This document shows positions 1 through 8,327 of a stretch of DNA of 64,000 bases, one piece after another. The stretch comes from Anoxybacillus sp050480245 (GTDB taxonomy: Bacteria > Bacillota > Bacilli > Bacillales > Anoxybacillaceae): the NCBI GenBank assembly GCA_050480245.1, contig JBCNEQ010000063.1. The stretch is one strand, 5' to 3'. Each line of letters opens with the position of its first letter. Within the stretch, counting starts at the first letter, position 1. A program made the translations under genes and the position numbers. A model generated the notes under the pieces. The model saw nothing but the letters and a program-made list of their open reading frames with translations. It made no database searches and had not been told where the DNA came from.

Positions 1-207
1 GGTTTGGCGCTTGGGGTAAAATTAACGGTTTTAGCATTCTTTTTATCGACGTTCGTTGGGACGATGTTTGGTCTGATTGGCATGGCAATAGGACGTGTGA
101 AGCGTGGCGAACCGATGCCATTTGGACCAGCCATTGTTGTTGGTACGCTGATCGCCTATTTTTTTGGTGAAGCGATGATTGAGATGTATGTAAAGGTTAT
201 GATGTAA
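1..207 (+). CDS. comC: Prepilin peptidase, C-terminal part (cut by window edge)
   Basis: Only the last 68 codons lie in the window; the frame is open to base 1. The visible part has two hydrophobic segments around a GxVKRGEPMPFGP-type stretch, typical of the C-terminal end of type IV prepilin peptidases (inner-membrane aspartyl proteases that cut and N-methylate prepilins). The catalytic aspartates would lie upstream. The next genes encode pilus assembly proteins and a prepilin, its natural substrate, and comC precedes spoIIB in B. subtilis as well. The family call is good; the exact name is by synteny. Confidence 0.8.
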   Translation, partial: GLALGVKLTVLAFFLSTFVGTMFGLIGMAIGRVKRGEPMPFGPAIVVGTLIAYFFGEAMIEMYVKVMM

Positions 208-219
208 GGAGAACAAACT

Positions 220-1188
220 ATGCGGCTTTTTTCGATGAAAAATAAAGTGGGCAACATTGTCATAAAAGACCACGTCATTCGCTATGTAGAGCTAAAACAA
301 CAAAAACCGCTCGTCTTGCATACGTGCGAGGAATGGCCGCTTCCAGAAGGGATTGTGTGCGACGGAAAAATTGTTAATGAAGAACAGCTTACCGAAGTGT
401 TAGAACAATGCGTGGACGAATGGAAAATAAAACGTCGCCGCGTTCGTTTTCTCGTTCCTGATCCGCTCGTCGTCATTCGAAAAATATCGTTGCCAAAAGA
501 CGTGGACGTCGAAGATATACGCAGTTATTTATTTATGGAAATTGGCGCGACCATTCCACTTCCGTTTGAAGATGCGGTATTTGATTATGCGGTGCTTGAA
601 AAAACGAAAGAAGCGCTCCACGTTTTATTATTTGCAGCTCCAGAAGCAAACGTGGTGCAATATGCAGAACTGTTTGAAGCAGTTAAATTAAAACCGATTG
701 TGGCCGATATTTCTCCGCTTAGTTTATATCGCTTATTTTACACGTTTGATTTAGCGAACGACATCGATCACTTTTTATTTGTTCAATTTGATTTATCATC
801 GTTAAACGTTAGTGTCTTTCATCAGCACCGTCCGATCTTTACTCGTCAGTTAGCGTTTGATTCACAGTGGACATATTGGGAAAAAACGAATGAAGGATGG
901 AAATGGTTAAAGGAAGGACAACCTGAACGTCAACTGGAAGATGTATACAAAGAGTTAGAACGTGTCATGAACTTTTATCGTTTTTCATTGCAAAAGGGCG
1001 AAGCGCAAATTACGCGCATCGTTATAACCGGCGATCATCCACTCATTCATACGTTTTCCCATTTGTTACAAGAGCGGCTTGATGTTGTTGTAGAAATGTT
1101 AACGTTGCCGCTTGCGATTGACCCTGCTTACTATTTGCCAATTGGACTCGGATTAAAAGAGGGTAATGGACATGTTAGTAGAAATTAA
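220..1188 (+). CDS. pilM: Type IV pilus assembly protein PilM
   Basis: The 322-residue protein has the PilM layout: an actin/FtsA-like fold with an early VGNIVIKDHVIRYVELK strand region and no membrane segment. PilM is a cytoplasmic ATP-binding protein that docks to the N-terminal tail of PilN and supports pilus assembly. AAGGAG at 206-211 fits the ATG at 220. It starts 13 bp after the prepilin peptidase and overlaps pilN by 17 bp, so the genes are probably one operon. The family is recognised from sequence and context; whether pili are made cannot be read here. Confidence 0.82.
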   Translation: MRLFSMKNKVGNIVIKDHVIRYVELKQQKPLVLHTCEEWPLPEGIVCDGKIVNEEQLTEVLEQCVDEWKIKRRRVRFLVPDPLVVIRKISLPKDVDVEDIRSYLFMEIGATIPLPFEDAVFDYAVLEKTKEALHVLLFAAPEANVVQYAELFEAVKLKPIVADISPLSLYRLFYTFDLANDIDHFLFVQFDLSSLNVSVFHQHRPIFTRQLAFDSQWTYWEKTNEGWKWLKEGQPERQLEDVYKELERVMNFYRFSLQKGEAQITRIVITGDHPLIHTFSHLLQERLDVVVEMLTLPLAIDPAYYLPIGLGLKEGNGHVSRN

Positions 1189-1753
1189 TTTACTGCCGAA
1201 ACGAGAACGGAAATCGCAACTCATCCCGCTTTTATCAATTGTGGTGGCTATGTTATTGATCGTTGGTGCGACAACGTTTTATGTCATTGTGCAGCGCATG
1301 GAGCAACAAATTACACAATTAAAAACAGAGTTGGATCAAACGAAAGCGCTACGCATCGCCGAAGAAGAAAAACAAAAAACAAAAACGAACGCATCCGTTG
1401 GCGCACAGTTGCAAGAAGCGATTCGATGGGCGGAACAATATCCTGTTCATACGGTCGAGCTTTTACATGAATTGATTGAGCGATTGCCAGAGCGCGGGTT
1501 TTTAATGAATGTTTCGTATGCTCGCGATGGCGTCATTCAGCTGGCTGTTCAATTTGATACAACACGCGAAAGTGCCGCATATTTACAAGCGTTAAAAGAT
1601 GCATCGTTTATCGCTGACGTGAAGCTGACAAGCTTAACTGCAACAGAAGGAAAGACGGAAGAAGAAGGGACAATGCCACGATATATCGGGCAATTTTCCG
1701 TTCAACTCAATATGGAAGAATGGAAAAAACAGCAACAAGGAGGGGAAACATGA
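1172..1753 (+). CDS. pilN: Type IV pilus assembly protein PilN
   Basis: This is a bitopic membrane protein of 193 residues. The N-terminus carries the PilN signature EINLLP (residues 4-9), the PilM-binding tail. One membrane helix (about 17-40), a coiled coil and a small external domain follow. The ATG at 1172 is preferred over the one at 1166 because AGAGGG at 1158-1163 then has 8 bp spacing. The gene overlaps both pilM and pilO (ATGA at 1750), which suggests translational coupling. PilN normally pairs with PilO to form the inner-membrane alignment complex. Confidence 0.82.
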   Translation: MLVEINLLPKRERKSQLIPLLSIVVAMLLIVGATTFYVIVQRMEQQITQLKTELDQTKALRIAEEEKQKTKTNASVGAQLQEAIRWAEQYPVHTVELLHELIERLPERGFLMNVSYARDGVIQLAVQFDTTRESAAYLQALKDASFIADVKLTSLTATEGKTEEEGTMPRYIGQFSVQLNMEEWKKQQQGGET

Positions 1754-2376
1754 GAAAAGGATTAATGATCAGCCTCTCTCTCTTGTTGTTTACATTGCTG
1801 TCATTTGCGTTATATATATATGTGTATAAACCGCTCGATGATCGCAGAGAGCAGCTGCAAACGGAATTACAAATGGAAAAAAAGTTGTTACAAACGTTAC
1901 AAAGTAAACAAACGCCAGACGAGTTGCGCGTCAGCATCGTCGAACTGCAAAAACGCATTCCTGTTCAACCGTTTATTGAGCAGTTTTTATTAGAAATTGA
2001 AAAAGCAGAAGTCGTATCAAATAGTGTGGTGTTGTCGCTTACATTTCAAGAAGGAGAAAACGTTGAAGGTCCTCCAACGCCTATTCAAAAATTGACGGTC
2101 AATATGGCGGTTCGGTCTCCTTCTTATTTTGCGCTCGAACAATTTATTGACGTACTAGAGCGATCGAAGCGCATCGTTTCTGTTGATTCATTATCGTTTA
2201 CAGGATATGAAGAATGGACGACAGTGATGGATGAAGTGCCAGAGCTGTCTTATTCCCTTACGGTTTCAACGTTTTATGCACCAGAGTTGCGTCAATGGAT
2301 TGAGCAATTGCCACCGCTTGACCTACCACAACCGAGTGAAAAGCGAAATCCATTTCCTTCACTAACGGATCAATAA
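1750..2376 (+). CDS. pilO: Type IV pilus assembly protein PilO-like
   Basis: The protein has 208 residues: a short cytoplasmic N-terminus, one membrane helix (about 5-26), a coiled coil (about 30-60) and a soluble ferredoxin-like C-terminal domain, the PilO pattern. The start at 1750 overlaps the pilN stop as ATGA, with AAGGAGGGG at 1737-1745 just upstream. PilO partners PilN in the membrane. No PilP or PilQ gene follows, as expected for a cell without an outer membrane. Sequence conservation in PilO is low, so the call leans on topology and position. Confidence 0.75.
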   Translation: MRKGLMISLSLLLFTLLSFALYIYVYKPLDDRREQLQTELQMEKKLLQTLQSKQTPDELRVSIVELQKRIPVQPFIEQFLLEIEKAEVVSNSVVLSLTFQEGENVEGPPTPIQKLTVNMAVRSPSYFALEQFIDVLERSKRIVSVDSLSFTGYEEWTTVMDEVPELSYSLTVSTFYAPELRQWIEQLPPLDLPQPSEKRNPFPSLTDQ

Positions 2377-2388
2377 GGGGGCGGTGGG

Positions 2389-2841
2389 ATGCAAGATGAG
2401 CGCGGAATGACGTTAATCGAACTGTTAGCTGTCGTTGTGATTTTGAGTATTTTAATGATGATTGCGACCATTTCTGTCATTGAGGTAATAAAAAAGTCGC
2501 GCGATCAAGCGTTTGTTGCGGCCGCGTATTCGCTCTATGAAGCGGCACGTCTTCATGTCGGCGCACAAAAGGTAGAGTTTTTAACGCCGAATCAAAGCGA
2601 AACGTTGACGTACAAACAATTAGTCGATGATGGGGTGTTTGAACCGATCATTGATCCATACACATCGAAACGGTTGCCGCCAAATGATGATTCGTACGTT
2701 ATTGTGACAAAACAAAGCGACGGCACGATGGCTTATGCCGTCTGTTTAAAAGGAGAAACGAAGCAAATTTGTAAAGAAAAGGGGGTGCCTGTCGATCAAT
2801 TGTCGGTACGTGACATTCAAGATCGAAAGCGCGAAATTTGA
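2389..2841 (+). CDS. Type IV prepilin-like protein
   Basis: A short leader MQDERG is followed by MTLIELLAVVVILSI, the class III prepilin cleavage site (G6/M7) with glutamate at mature position 5 and the hydrophobic assembly helix. The remaining ~115 residues form a soluble head with two cysteines (in AVCLKG and QICKEKG) that could form a disulfide. At 150 residues it may be a major or minor pilin or a competence-type pseudopilin; I cannot decide which. It is the last gene of the pilus block and is followed by a terminator at 2858-2890. Confidence 0.85.
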   Translation: MQDERGMTLIELLAVVVILSILMMIATISVIEVIKKSRDQAFVAAAYSLYEAARLHVGAQKVEFLTPNQSETLTYKQLVDDGVFEPIIDPYTSKRLPPNDDSYVIVTKQSDGTMAYAVCLKGETKQICKEKGVPVDQLSVRDIQDRKREI

Positions 2842-2857
2842 CGAAAACCTTCCGCGA

Positions 2858-2890
2858 CGAGACGACAAATGTCTCGTTCTTTTTTTCTTT
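2858..2890 (+). terminator. Intrinsic terminator after the prepilin gene
   Basis: CGAGAC (2858-2863) pairs with GTCTCG (2871-2876) and is followed by a long T-rich run. It closes the pilus operon before spoIIB. Confidence 0.8.
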
Positions 2891-2935
2891 TTTTATGTTA
2901 CGATGAGCAAAGAATGATAGCGGGAGGGAGAAAAA

Positions 2936-3703
2936 ATGGACAAGCCGGCAAAAAAAGCGATTATTATTAAAGTGAATGGCAAAGAACAACCGTACACGAC
3001 TGCGATGAGCACGTTACCGCAATGGTCAAGTGAGCAAAATGAGGAACAAAGCGAAGAACAACATGATTTCATTGAATGGGATAAACAATATAGAACAAAA
3101 CAATCACCTTGGCGTTCGTTTGCGCTTGCGATTGCTTTAGCTATCGTTCTTGGGACAAGCTTCGGGTTATTTGTGTTAACGATCATTCCGACAACAGAAA
3201 GTAAACCGGCATCGACAGCAACGTTACAACAAGAGCTGTCGAGTGCACAAATGACGGAGGAGGTTTTTGTCGTTCAAGGAGGAGCGTTTCAAGACGACGA
3301 AGCAGCGAGTGAGTATGTACAAAAAATAGAAGCTCAACATCGTCCGAGTGTTACGGTTGGAAAAAGTCCTGTTTACGTGTTTTTAGGGATGGCATTGACA
3401 AAAGAAGAAGCGAAACAAATGGCAAGCTTATATGAACCGCTCGGAATTGACACATACGTGAAACCGTGGAATGTATCCATCGATGAAAAAGAAAAAGAAG
3501 CGTTTTTTACCATCGTTTCTTTTATTAGCAAGTTGCTAGCTGGGCAACAACTTGTTAATGAACAGTGGAAACAGCTACAGTCGTATTCGTTTCATAACGA
3601 ACATATGAAAAAAGCGTATGAAGCGCTTCAAACTTTTCAACAAACAAACGACAACGCCCAACTATGGAAAGCACAACAACATATATTAAACGTTTTACAA
3701 TAA
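2936..3703 (+). CDS. spoIIB: Stage II sporulation protein B (SpoIIB), SPOR domain
   Basis: The 255-residue bitopic protein has a cytoplasmic N-terminus beginning with a KKAIIIKVNG strand, one membrane helix (about 62-84) and an extracellular SPOR-type domain (about 108-178, FVVQGGAF...). SPOR domains bind denuded peptidoglycan. SpoIIB helps localise the engulfment machinery to the sporulation septum. The B. subtilis order comC-spoIIB-maf-radC is the same. AGGGAGA at 2925-2931 supports the ATG. It has its own terminator, so it is probably expressed alone. The name rests on architecture plus synteny. Confidence 0.82.
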   Translation: MDKPAKKAIIIKVNGKEQPYTTAMSTLPQWSSEQNEEQSEEQHDFIEWDKQYRTKQSPWRSFALAIALAIVLGTSFGLFVLTIIPTTESKPASTATLQQELSSAQMTEEVFVVQGGAFQDDEAASEYVQKIEAQHRPSVTVGKSPVYVFLGMALTKEEAKQMASLYEPLGIDTYVKPWNVSIDEKEKEAFFTIVSFISKLLAGQQLVNEQWKQLQSYSFHNEHMKKAYEALQTFQQTNDNAQLWKAQQHILNVLQ

Positions 3704-3728
3704 GAAGCGATTTGCTTCTTTTTTTTTG
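3702..3728 (+). terminator. Intrinsic terminator after spoIIB
   Basis: AAGAAGC (3702-3708) pairs with GCTTCTT (3714-3720), followed by a T run. The stem overlaps the spoIIB stop codon. Confidence 0.85.
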
Positions 3729-3736
3729 TCGAACCG

Positions 3737-3765
3737 TTGTTTATTGTGTATAAATTTGGTACGAT
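3737..3765 (+). promoter_or_regulatory. Probable sigma-A promoter for maf
   Basis: TTGTTT (3737-3742), a 17-bp spacer and TACGAT (3760-3765) match the vegetative consensus moderately. A small dyad, GATACA-AG-TGTATC (3764-3777), overlaps the -10. Confidence 0.45.
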
Positions 3766-3815
3766 ACAAGTGTATCTTCCTTGAAACAAATGCTCATGAC
3801 AGAAAGGTGATGACG

Positions 3816-4385
3816 ATGCAACTTGTGTTAGCTTCTAGTTCTCCTCGTCGAAAACAACTTCTTCGTATGCTTGGACTTCCGTTTGACATCCTCGTCAGCG
3901 ATGTCGATGAATCATTTGATGCTCAGTTATCCCCTAGTGAAATTGTACAGCAGCTCGCGTATAAAAAAGCTAATGCGGTATGGCAACAAGCAAGCGATGC
4001 GTGTGTCATCGGTGCAGATACGATTGTCGTATGTGAAGGAGAAGTGCTTGGAAAGCCAGTAAGCGAACAAGACGCTTTTCGCATGTTAAAACGTTTATCA
4101 GGGACGACGCATGAAGTATGGACAGGAGTAGCAATTTGCACGAAAAAAGAATGCGTGACGTTTGCTGAAAAAACGGACGTCACATTTTGGCCGCTCACAG
4201 ATGAAGACATTTGGGCGTATATTGCAACGAAAGAGCCGCTTGATAAAGCAGGGGCATATGGCATTCAACAACGTGGAGCGCTTTTTGTTCAAAAAATCGA
4301 TGGCGATTATTTTTCTGTTGTTGGTTTGCCGATCGCTAAACTTGCCCGCGAATTAAAAAAATTCGGATTTTACCCATTTCGTTAA
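3816..4385 (+). CDS. maf: Maf-family nucleotide pyrophosphatase
   Basis: The 189-residue protein opens with LASSSPRRKQLL, the Maf substrate loop, and has the catalytic-base motif GADTIV (D68). Maf proteins hydrolyse non-canonical or modified nucleoside triphosphates such as dTTP, UTP and methylated forms, and have been linked to septum inhibition in Bacillus. The ATG at 3816 is chosen because AGAAAGG (3801-3807) is 8 bp upstream; a second ATG at 3810 is too close. It lies 28 bp before radC and is likely cotranscribed with it. Confidence 0.92.
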   Translation: MQLVLASSSPRRKQLLRMLGLPFDILVSDVDESFDAQLSPSEIVQQLAYKKANAVWQQASDACVIGADTIVVCEGEVLGKPVSEQDAFRMLKRLSGTTHEVWTGVAICTKKECVTFAEKTDVTFWPLTDEDIWAYIATKEPLDKAGAYGIQQRGALFVQKIDGDYFSVVGLPIAKLARELKKFGFYPFR

Positions 4386-4413
4386 AAAACGGTTAAAATA
4401 GAGGGGGGAACGT

Positions 4414-5088
4414 ATGCTTATTCGTCATGTTCCGCCCGATGACCGTCCGCGTGAACGCTTGCTTTCTGAAGGACCGCAAAGCTTATCAAATCAAGAACTG
4501 TTAGCGATATTGCTTCGCACGGGGACAAAGCAATATTCTGTTCTCACACTTGCACAACATTTACTCACCCATTTCGAAGGACTTCGTCAGCTAAAAGATG
4601 CGACTATCGAAGAAATGACAAGCATTAAAGGAATCGGAAAAACAAAAGCGATTCAAATTATTGCAGCGCTTGAACTTGGTCGGCGCGTACACCAGATGCA
4701 ATATGACGATCGCTACGTCATTCGCTCGCCAGAAGACGGTGCGCGTTATGTCATGGAAGATATGCGTTTTTTAAGCCAAGAACATTTCGTTGTGTTATAT
4801 TTAAATACGAAAAACCAAGTGATGCATAAAAAAACGGTATTCATTGGCAGTTTAAATGCGTCGATCGTTCATCCGCGCGAAGTATATAAGGAAGCCATTA
4901 AACGTTCAGCTGCTTCGATCATTTGTATTCATAATCATCCGTCAGGAGATCCGACACCGAGCCGCGAAGATATTGAAGTGACGCGCAGACTCGTTGAATG
5001 TGGTCGTCTCGTTGGCATTGAGCTGCTCGATCATTTAATTATTGGTGACAAAACATATGTGAGCTTGAAAGAAAAAGGATATGTGTAA
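4414..5088 (+). CDS. radC: RadC/UPF0758 family JAB1-MPN domain protein
   Basis: The 224-residue protein has an N-terminal helix-hairpin-helix region (about 64-85, IKGIGKTKA) and a C-terminal JAMM/MPN domain with zinc ligands H173, H175 and D186 in the HNHPSGDPTPSREDIE segment. The biochemical role of RadC is unsettled: the old DNA-repair assignment in E. coli was withdrawn. Location between maf and mreB is standard in Bacillus. AGGGGGGAA at 4402-4410 precedes the ATG. Length and motifs are complete. Confidence 0.92.
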   Translation: MLIRHVPPDDRPRERLLSEGPQSLSNQELLAILLRTGTKQYSVLTLAQHLLTHFEGLRQLKDATIEEMTSIKGIGKTKAIQIIAALELGRRVHQMQYDDRYVIRSPEDGARYVMEDMRFLSQEHFVVLYLNTKNQVMHKKTVFIGSLNASIVHPREVYKEAIKRSAASIICIHNHPSGDPTPSREDIEVTRRLVECGRLVGIELLDHLIIGDKTYVSLKEKGYV

Positions 5089-5172
5089 ACCATTCTCTTT
5101 TCATCACAATTGCGTTATAATAAATGTCATGAGTTTTTGAAAGCATTTTGTTTCAGAAAGGAAGATACGAAC

Positions 5173-6195
5173 ATGTTTGGAATTGGATCAAGAGATCTTG
5201 GAATAGATTTAGGTACTGCAAATACGCTTGTATATGTCAAAGGAAAAGGAATTGTTTTGCGCGAGCCTTCTGTCGTTGCGCTACAAAAAGATACGAAGCA
5301 AATTGTTGCGGTCGGTAATGAAGCAAAGCAAATGATCGGGCGTACACCAGGAAATGTTGTCGCACTCCGCCCGATGAAAGACGGAGTTATTGCCGATTAT
5401 GAAACGACAGCCATTATGATGAAGTACTACATTAAGCAAGCAACGAAAAACAGCGGATTGTTTGCTGGAAAGCCATACGTGATGGTGTGCGTGCCGTCAG
5501 GGATTACGGCAGTAGAAGAGCGTGCAGTCATCGACGCGACGAGACAAGCAGGGGCTCGCGATGCTTATACGATCGAGGAGCCATTCGCAGCTGCGATCGG
5601 TGCGAATTTGCCTGTATGGGAGCCGACAGGAAGCATGGTCGTCGATATCGGGGGTGGCACAACGGAAGTCGCTGTCATTTCTTTAGGTGGCATTGTAACG
5701 AGCCAGTCTATTCGTGTGGCTGGTGATGAAATGGATGAGGCGATTATTCAATATATTCGTAAAACGTACAATTTAATGATTGGGGAGCGCACAGCGGAAG
5801 CGATTAAAGTCGAAATTGGCTCAGCAGGCAATCCGGAAGGAATCGGAAGCATGGAAATTCGCGGTCGAGATTTATTAACAGGCTTGCCAAAAACGATTGA
5901 AATTCATGCGGAAGAAATTGCAGAAGCGTTGCGCGATACAGTATATGCCATCGTTGATTCCGTGAAAAATACGCTTGAAAAAACGCCGCCGGAGCTTGCA
6001 GCGGACATTATGGATCGCGGAATCGTTTTAACTGGTGGAGGAGCGTTGTTGCGCAACTTAGATAAAGTCATTAGCCAAGAAACGAACATGCCGGTCATCA
6101 TTGCTGAAAATCCGCTCGACTGCGTCGCGATTGGCACAGGAAAAGCGCTTGATCATATTCATTTATTTAAAAATAAAGCGCGAGACCATCGCTAA
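5173..6195 (+). CDS. mreB: Rod shape-determining protein MreB
   Basis: MreB is a bacterial actin that polymerises on the membrane and guides the elongation machinery for lateral wall synthesis. The 340-residue product has the phosphate-1 loop DLGIDLGTANT (residues 8-18), the VVDIGGGTTEV phosphate-2 motif and the adenosine motif LTGGGALL. The ATG at 5173 gives the usual family start (MFGIGSRDLGIDLGT) with AGAAAGGAAG about 8 bp upstream; a longer frame from 5110 has no support. TATAAT at 5116-5121 could be a -10 with a poor -35. It heads mreBCD-minCD. Confidence 0.97.
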   Translation: MFGIGSRDLGIDLGTANTLVYVKGKGIVLREPSVVALQKDTKQIVAVGNEAKQMIGRTPGNVVALRPMKDGVIADYETTAIMMKYYIKQATKNSGLFAGKPYVMVCVPSGITAVEERAVIDATRQAGARDAYTIEEPFAAAIGANLPVWEPTGSMVVDIGGGTTEVAVISLGGIVTSQSIRVAGDEMDEAIIQYIRKTYNLMIGERTAEAIKVEIGSAGNPEGIGSMEIRGRDLLTGLPKTIEIHAEEIAEALRDTVYAIVDSVKNTLEKTPPELAADIMDRGIVLTGGGALLRNLDKVISQETNMPVIIAENPLDCVAIGTGKALDHIHLFKNKARDHR

Positions 6196-6214
6196 TGCGT
6201 AAGAAGGTGTCGTC

Positions 6215-7072
6215 ATGCCGAAATTTTTCTTAAACAAACGGCTGATTATATTGCTCGTGAGCATCATGGTTCTCGTCGCCCTGATCGGCTTTTCATTGAA
6301 AGAACGAAGTGAATTAACATGGATGGAAAAATTCGTAAAAGACACCGTTGTTTTTATACAATCTATCGTGCATAAGCCCGCACAGCTCGTTGCGGGCTTC
6401 TTTGAAAATGTAAACGATTTGCGTCATACATATGAAGAAAACAAGCGGCTAAAGGAACATTTAGAGCAATATGTACTTTTACAGTCAGAAGTTGAATCGC
6501 TAAAAAAAGAAAACGAGCGATTGCGTGAGCTGCTTGATAAAAAAGAAAGTTTACGTGATTTTGTCGCCATTCAAGCGACGGTCATCGGGCGCAATCCGGA
6601 TCGTTGGGAAGAGACGTTGATTGTTAACAAAGGCTCACAACACGGTGTGAAAAAAGATATGGCCGTCATTACGCCGCAAGGATTAATTGGCAAAGTGCGC
6701 AGCGTATCACCATTTAGCGCAACGGTGCAGCTACTTAGCGCAAAAGATCGGCAAAATCGCGTTTCCGCGTTTGTTCAAGGGGATGAAAACGTATTCGGTT
6801 TAATTGAAGGATATGATCAAGAACGAGAAGCGTTGCTGCTCAAACGCATTCCGTATGATGCAAAAGTAAAAAAAGGACAGCGTGTGTTTACGTCAGGACT
6901 CGGTGGGATTTTTCCAAAAGGATTATTTATCGGGGAGATTGAAGAAGTCGTTGCGGATGAGTACGGGCTTACCCAAATTGCCTATATCGAGCCAGCAGCG
7001 AATTTTTATGATATTGATGACGTCATAATTGTGAAGCGGAAAATTGAAATGTCGCAAGAGGAGGAAGAATAA
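6215..7072 (+). CDS. mreC: Rod shape-determining protein MreC
   Basis: This 285-residue bitopic membrane protein has one helix near residues 9-27, a coiled coil (about 70-110) and a C-terminal beta domain with NPDRWEETLIVNKGS. MreC links MreB and MreD to penicillin-binding proteins during rod elongation. It starts 19 bp after mreB and its stop overlaps the mreD start (TAATG). A terminator-like inverted repeat lies inside the coding region at 6374-6399 and is reported as a separate finding. Confidence 0.95.
   Translation: MPKFFLNKRLIILLVSIMVLVALIGFSLKERSELTWMEKFVKDTVVFIQSIVHKPAQLVAGFFENVNDLRHTYEENKRLKEHLEQYVLLQSEVESLKKENERLRELLDKKESLRDFVAIQATVIGRNPDRWEETLIVNKGSQHGVKKDMAVITPQGLIGKVRSVSPFSATVQLLSAKDRQNRVSAFVQGDENVFGLIEGYDQEREALLLKRIPYDAKVKKGQRVFTSGLGGIFPKGLFIGEIEEVVADEYGLTQIAYIEPAANFYDIDDVIIVKRKIEMSQEEEE
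6374..6399 (+). other. Terminator-like hairpin inside mreC
   Basis: AAGCCCGCA (6374-6382) and TGCGGGCTT (6391-6399) form a perfect 9-bp stem with an 8-nt loop, followed by CTTTG. It covers mreC codons 54-62, where the coded amino acids need no such pairing. Confidence 0.7.
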
Positions 7073-7596
7073 TGAACCGCTTGTTTCTTCCTGCCCTTGT
7101 TACCGTTGTGTTTTTATTTGAAAGCATCGTTGTGCAATTGCTTTCTCATCCGTTATTTGATGTTTATTTGCTCGTTCCGCGTTTATTGCTCGTTTTCATT
7201 GTGTTTATCACAATTTTCATTGGACAAGCAGAGGGAATGACGTATGGATTCATATTTGGCCTGCTATATGATGTAACATATACGGAACTGTTAGGCGTTT
7301 ATGCTTTTGCTTTTCCGCTCATAGCTTATTTAATTGCGAAAGCGATGAACATCTTTCACAAAAATGCATGGACAGCTTCCTTTTTTGCGATCGTTGCCAT
7401 CGCATGTGTCGAATGGTACGCATATGCCATCCAACTTGTGATCGGCAGGACGATGATGCCGGTTCAAACGTTTTTGCAGGCGCGCTTTTTACCAACGCTG
7501 TTTATTCATACAATTGTCATTTTAGTGATCGCTTATCCGTTAAAACAAACGTTGTTAAAGTGGCATGAGAAGCGGGGCGAGTCGTCAGCAATGTGA
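7072..7596 (+). CDS. mreD: Rod shape-determining protein MreD
   Basis: The 174-residue protein is almost wholly hydrophobic, with five to six predicted membrane segments, as in the MreD family. MreD works with MreC and RodA/PBPs in wall elongation. The start overlaps the mreC stop by one base, so translation is probably coupled. It is followed by minC after 45 bp without a terminator. Confidence 0.93.
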   Translation: MNRLFLPALVTVVFLFESIVVQLLSHPLFDVYLLVPRLLLVFIVFITIFIGQAEGMTYGFIFGLLYDVTYTELLGVYAFAFPLIAYLIAKAMNIFHKNAWTASFFAIVAIACVEWYAYAIQLVIGRTMMPVQTFLQARFLPTLFIHTIVILVIAYPLKQTLLKWHEKRGESSAM

Positions 7597-7641
7597 AGGA
7601 ATACAAAAAAACGCGGAGAACTATTCATTGAGGTGAAAGTC

Positions 7642-8325
7642 GTGGCTGGCAAAGAAAAAAGAACATATGTGTCGATGAAAGGGACGAAAGAAGGACTGAC
7701 GTTGCATCTTGATGATACGTGTGCTTATGACGAATTGTTAAAGCAAGTGGACGAATTGTTGACGACAACAACTCGTGATGAAGAAGGTCCGTTTGTTGCG
7801 GTGCACGTTCATGTTGGCAACAGATATTTGACGCGCGAACAAGAAGAACGGCTGCGCGATGTGATCCGAATGAAAAAAAATTTAATCGTTCACTCGATTG
7901 TAAGCAATGTGATGACGAAACAAGAAGCATTGGAATGGAAAAAGAAAAATGAAATTGTATCTGTTGCGAAAATCGTTCGTTCTGGACAAGTGTTGCACAT
8001 CGATGGGGACTTGCTTTTAATTGGTGATGTGAATCCTGGCGGGACGGTTATTGCGACAGGAAATATTTTTATATTAGGGGCATTACGTGGCATCGCACAT
8101 GCAGGGTACGATGGAAATCGGCAAGCGATTATTGCTGCATCCGTCATGAAGCCGACACAGCTGCGCATTAGCGATGTGATGAATCGGGCGCCAGACTATC
8201 GGAGCGACGAAGGAAATGAAATGGAGTGCGCTTATATTGATGAACATAATCAAATTGTTGTCGACCGGCTCCAATTATTGATGCATTTACGTCCGAATTT
8301 AACTCGGTTAGAAAGGAGTTTTTGA
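7642..8325 (+). CDS. minC: Septum site-determining protein MinC
   Basis: MinC blocks FtsZ assembly away from midcell. The 227-residue protein has a variable N-terminal domain and a C-terminal beta-helix domain with the GDVNPGGTVIATGNIFILGAL-type repeats. The GTG at 7642 is favoured because GAGGTG (7630-7635) is 6 bp upstream; an earlier in-frame GTG at 7633 lies within that ribosome-binding site. The end overlaps any upstream reading of minD only if the minor TTG at 8322 is used. It acts with the MinD encoded next. Confidence 0.93.
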   Translation: MAGKEKRTYVSMKGTKEGLTLHLDDTCAYDELLKQVDELLTTTTRDEEGPFVAVHVHVGNRYLTREQEERLRDVIRMKKNLIVHSIVSNVMTKQEALEWKKKNEIVSVAKIVRSGQVLHIDGDLLLIGDVNPGGTVIATGNIFILGALRGIAHAGYDGNRQAIIAASVMKPTQLRISDVMNRAPDYRSDEGNEMECAYIDEHNQIVVDRLQLLMHLRPNLTRLERSF

Positions 8326-8327
8326 CA

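Noticed and set aside
3764..3777. GATACA-AG-TGTATC dyad at the maf promoter as an operator
   Set aside because: Six-base arms with a mismatched centre are common by chance in AT-rich promoters; there is no second copy nearby.
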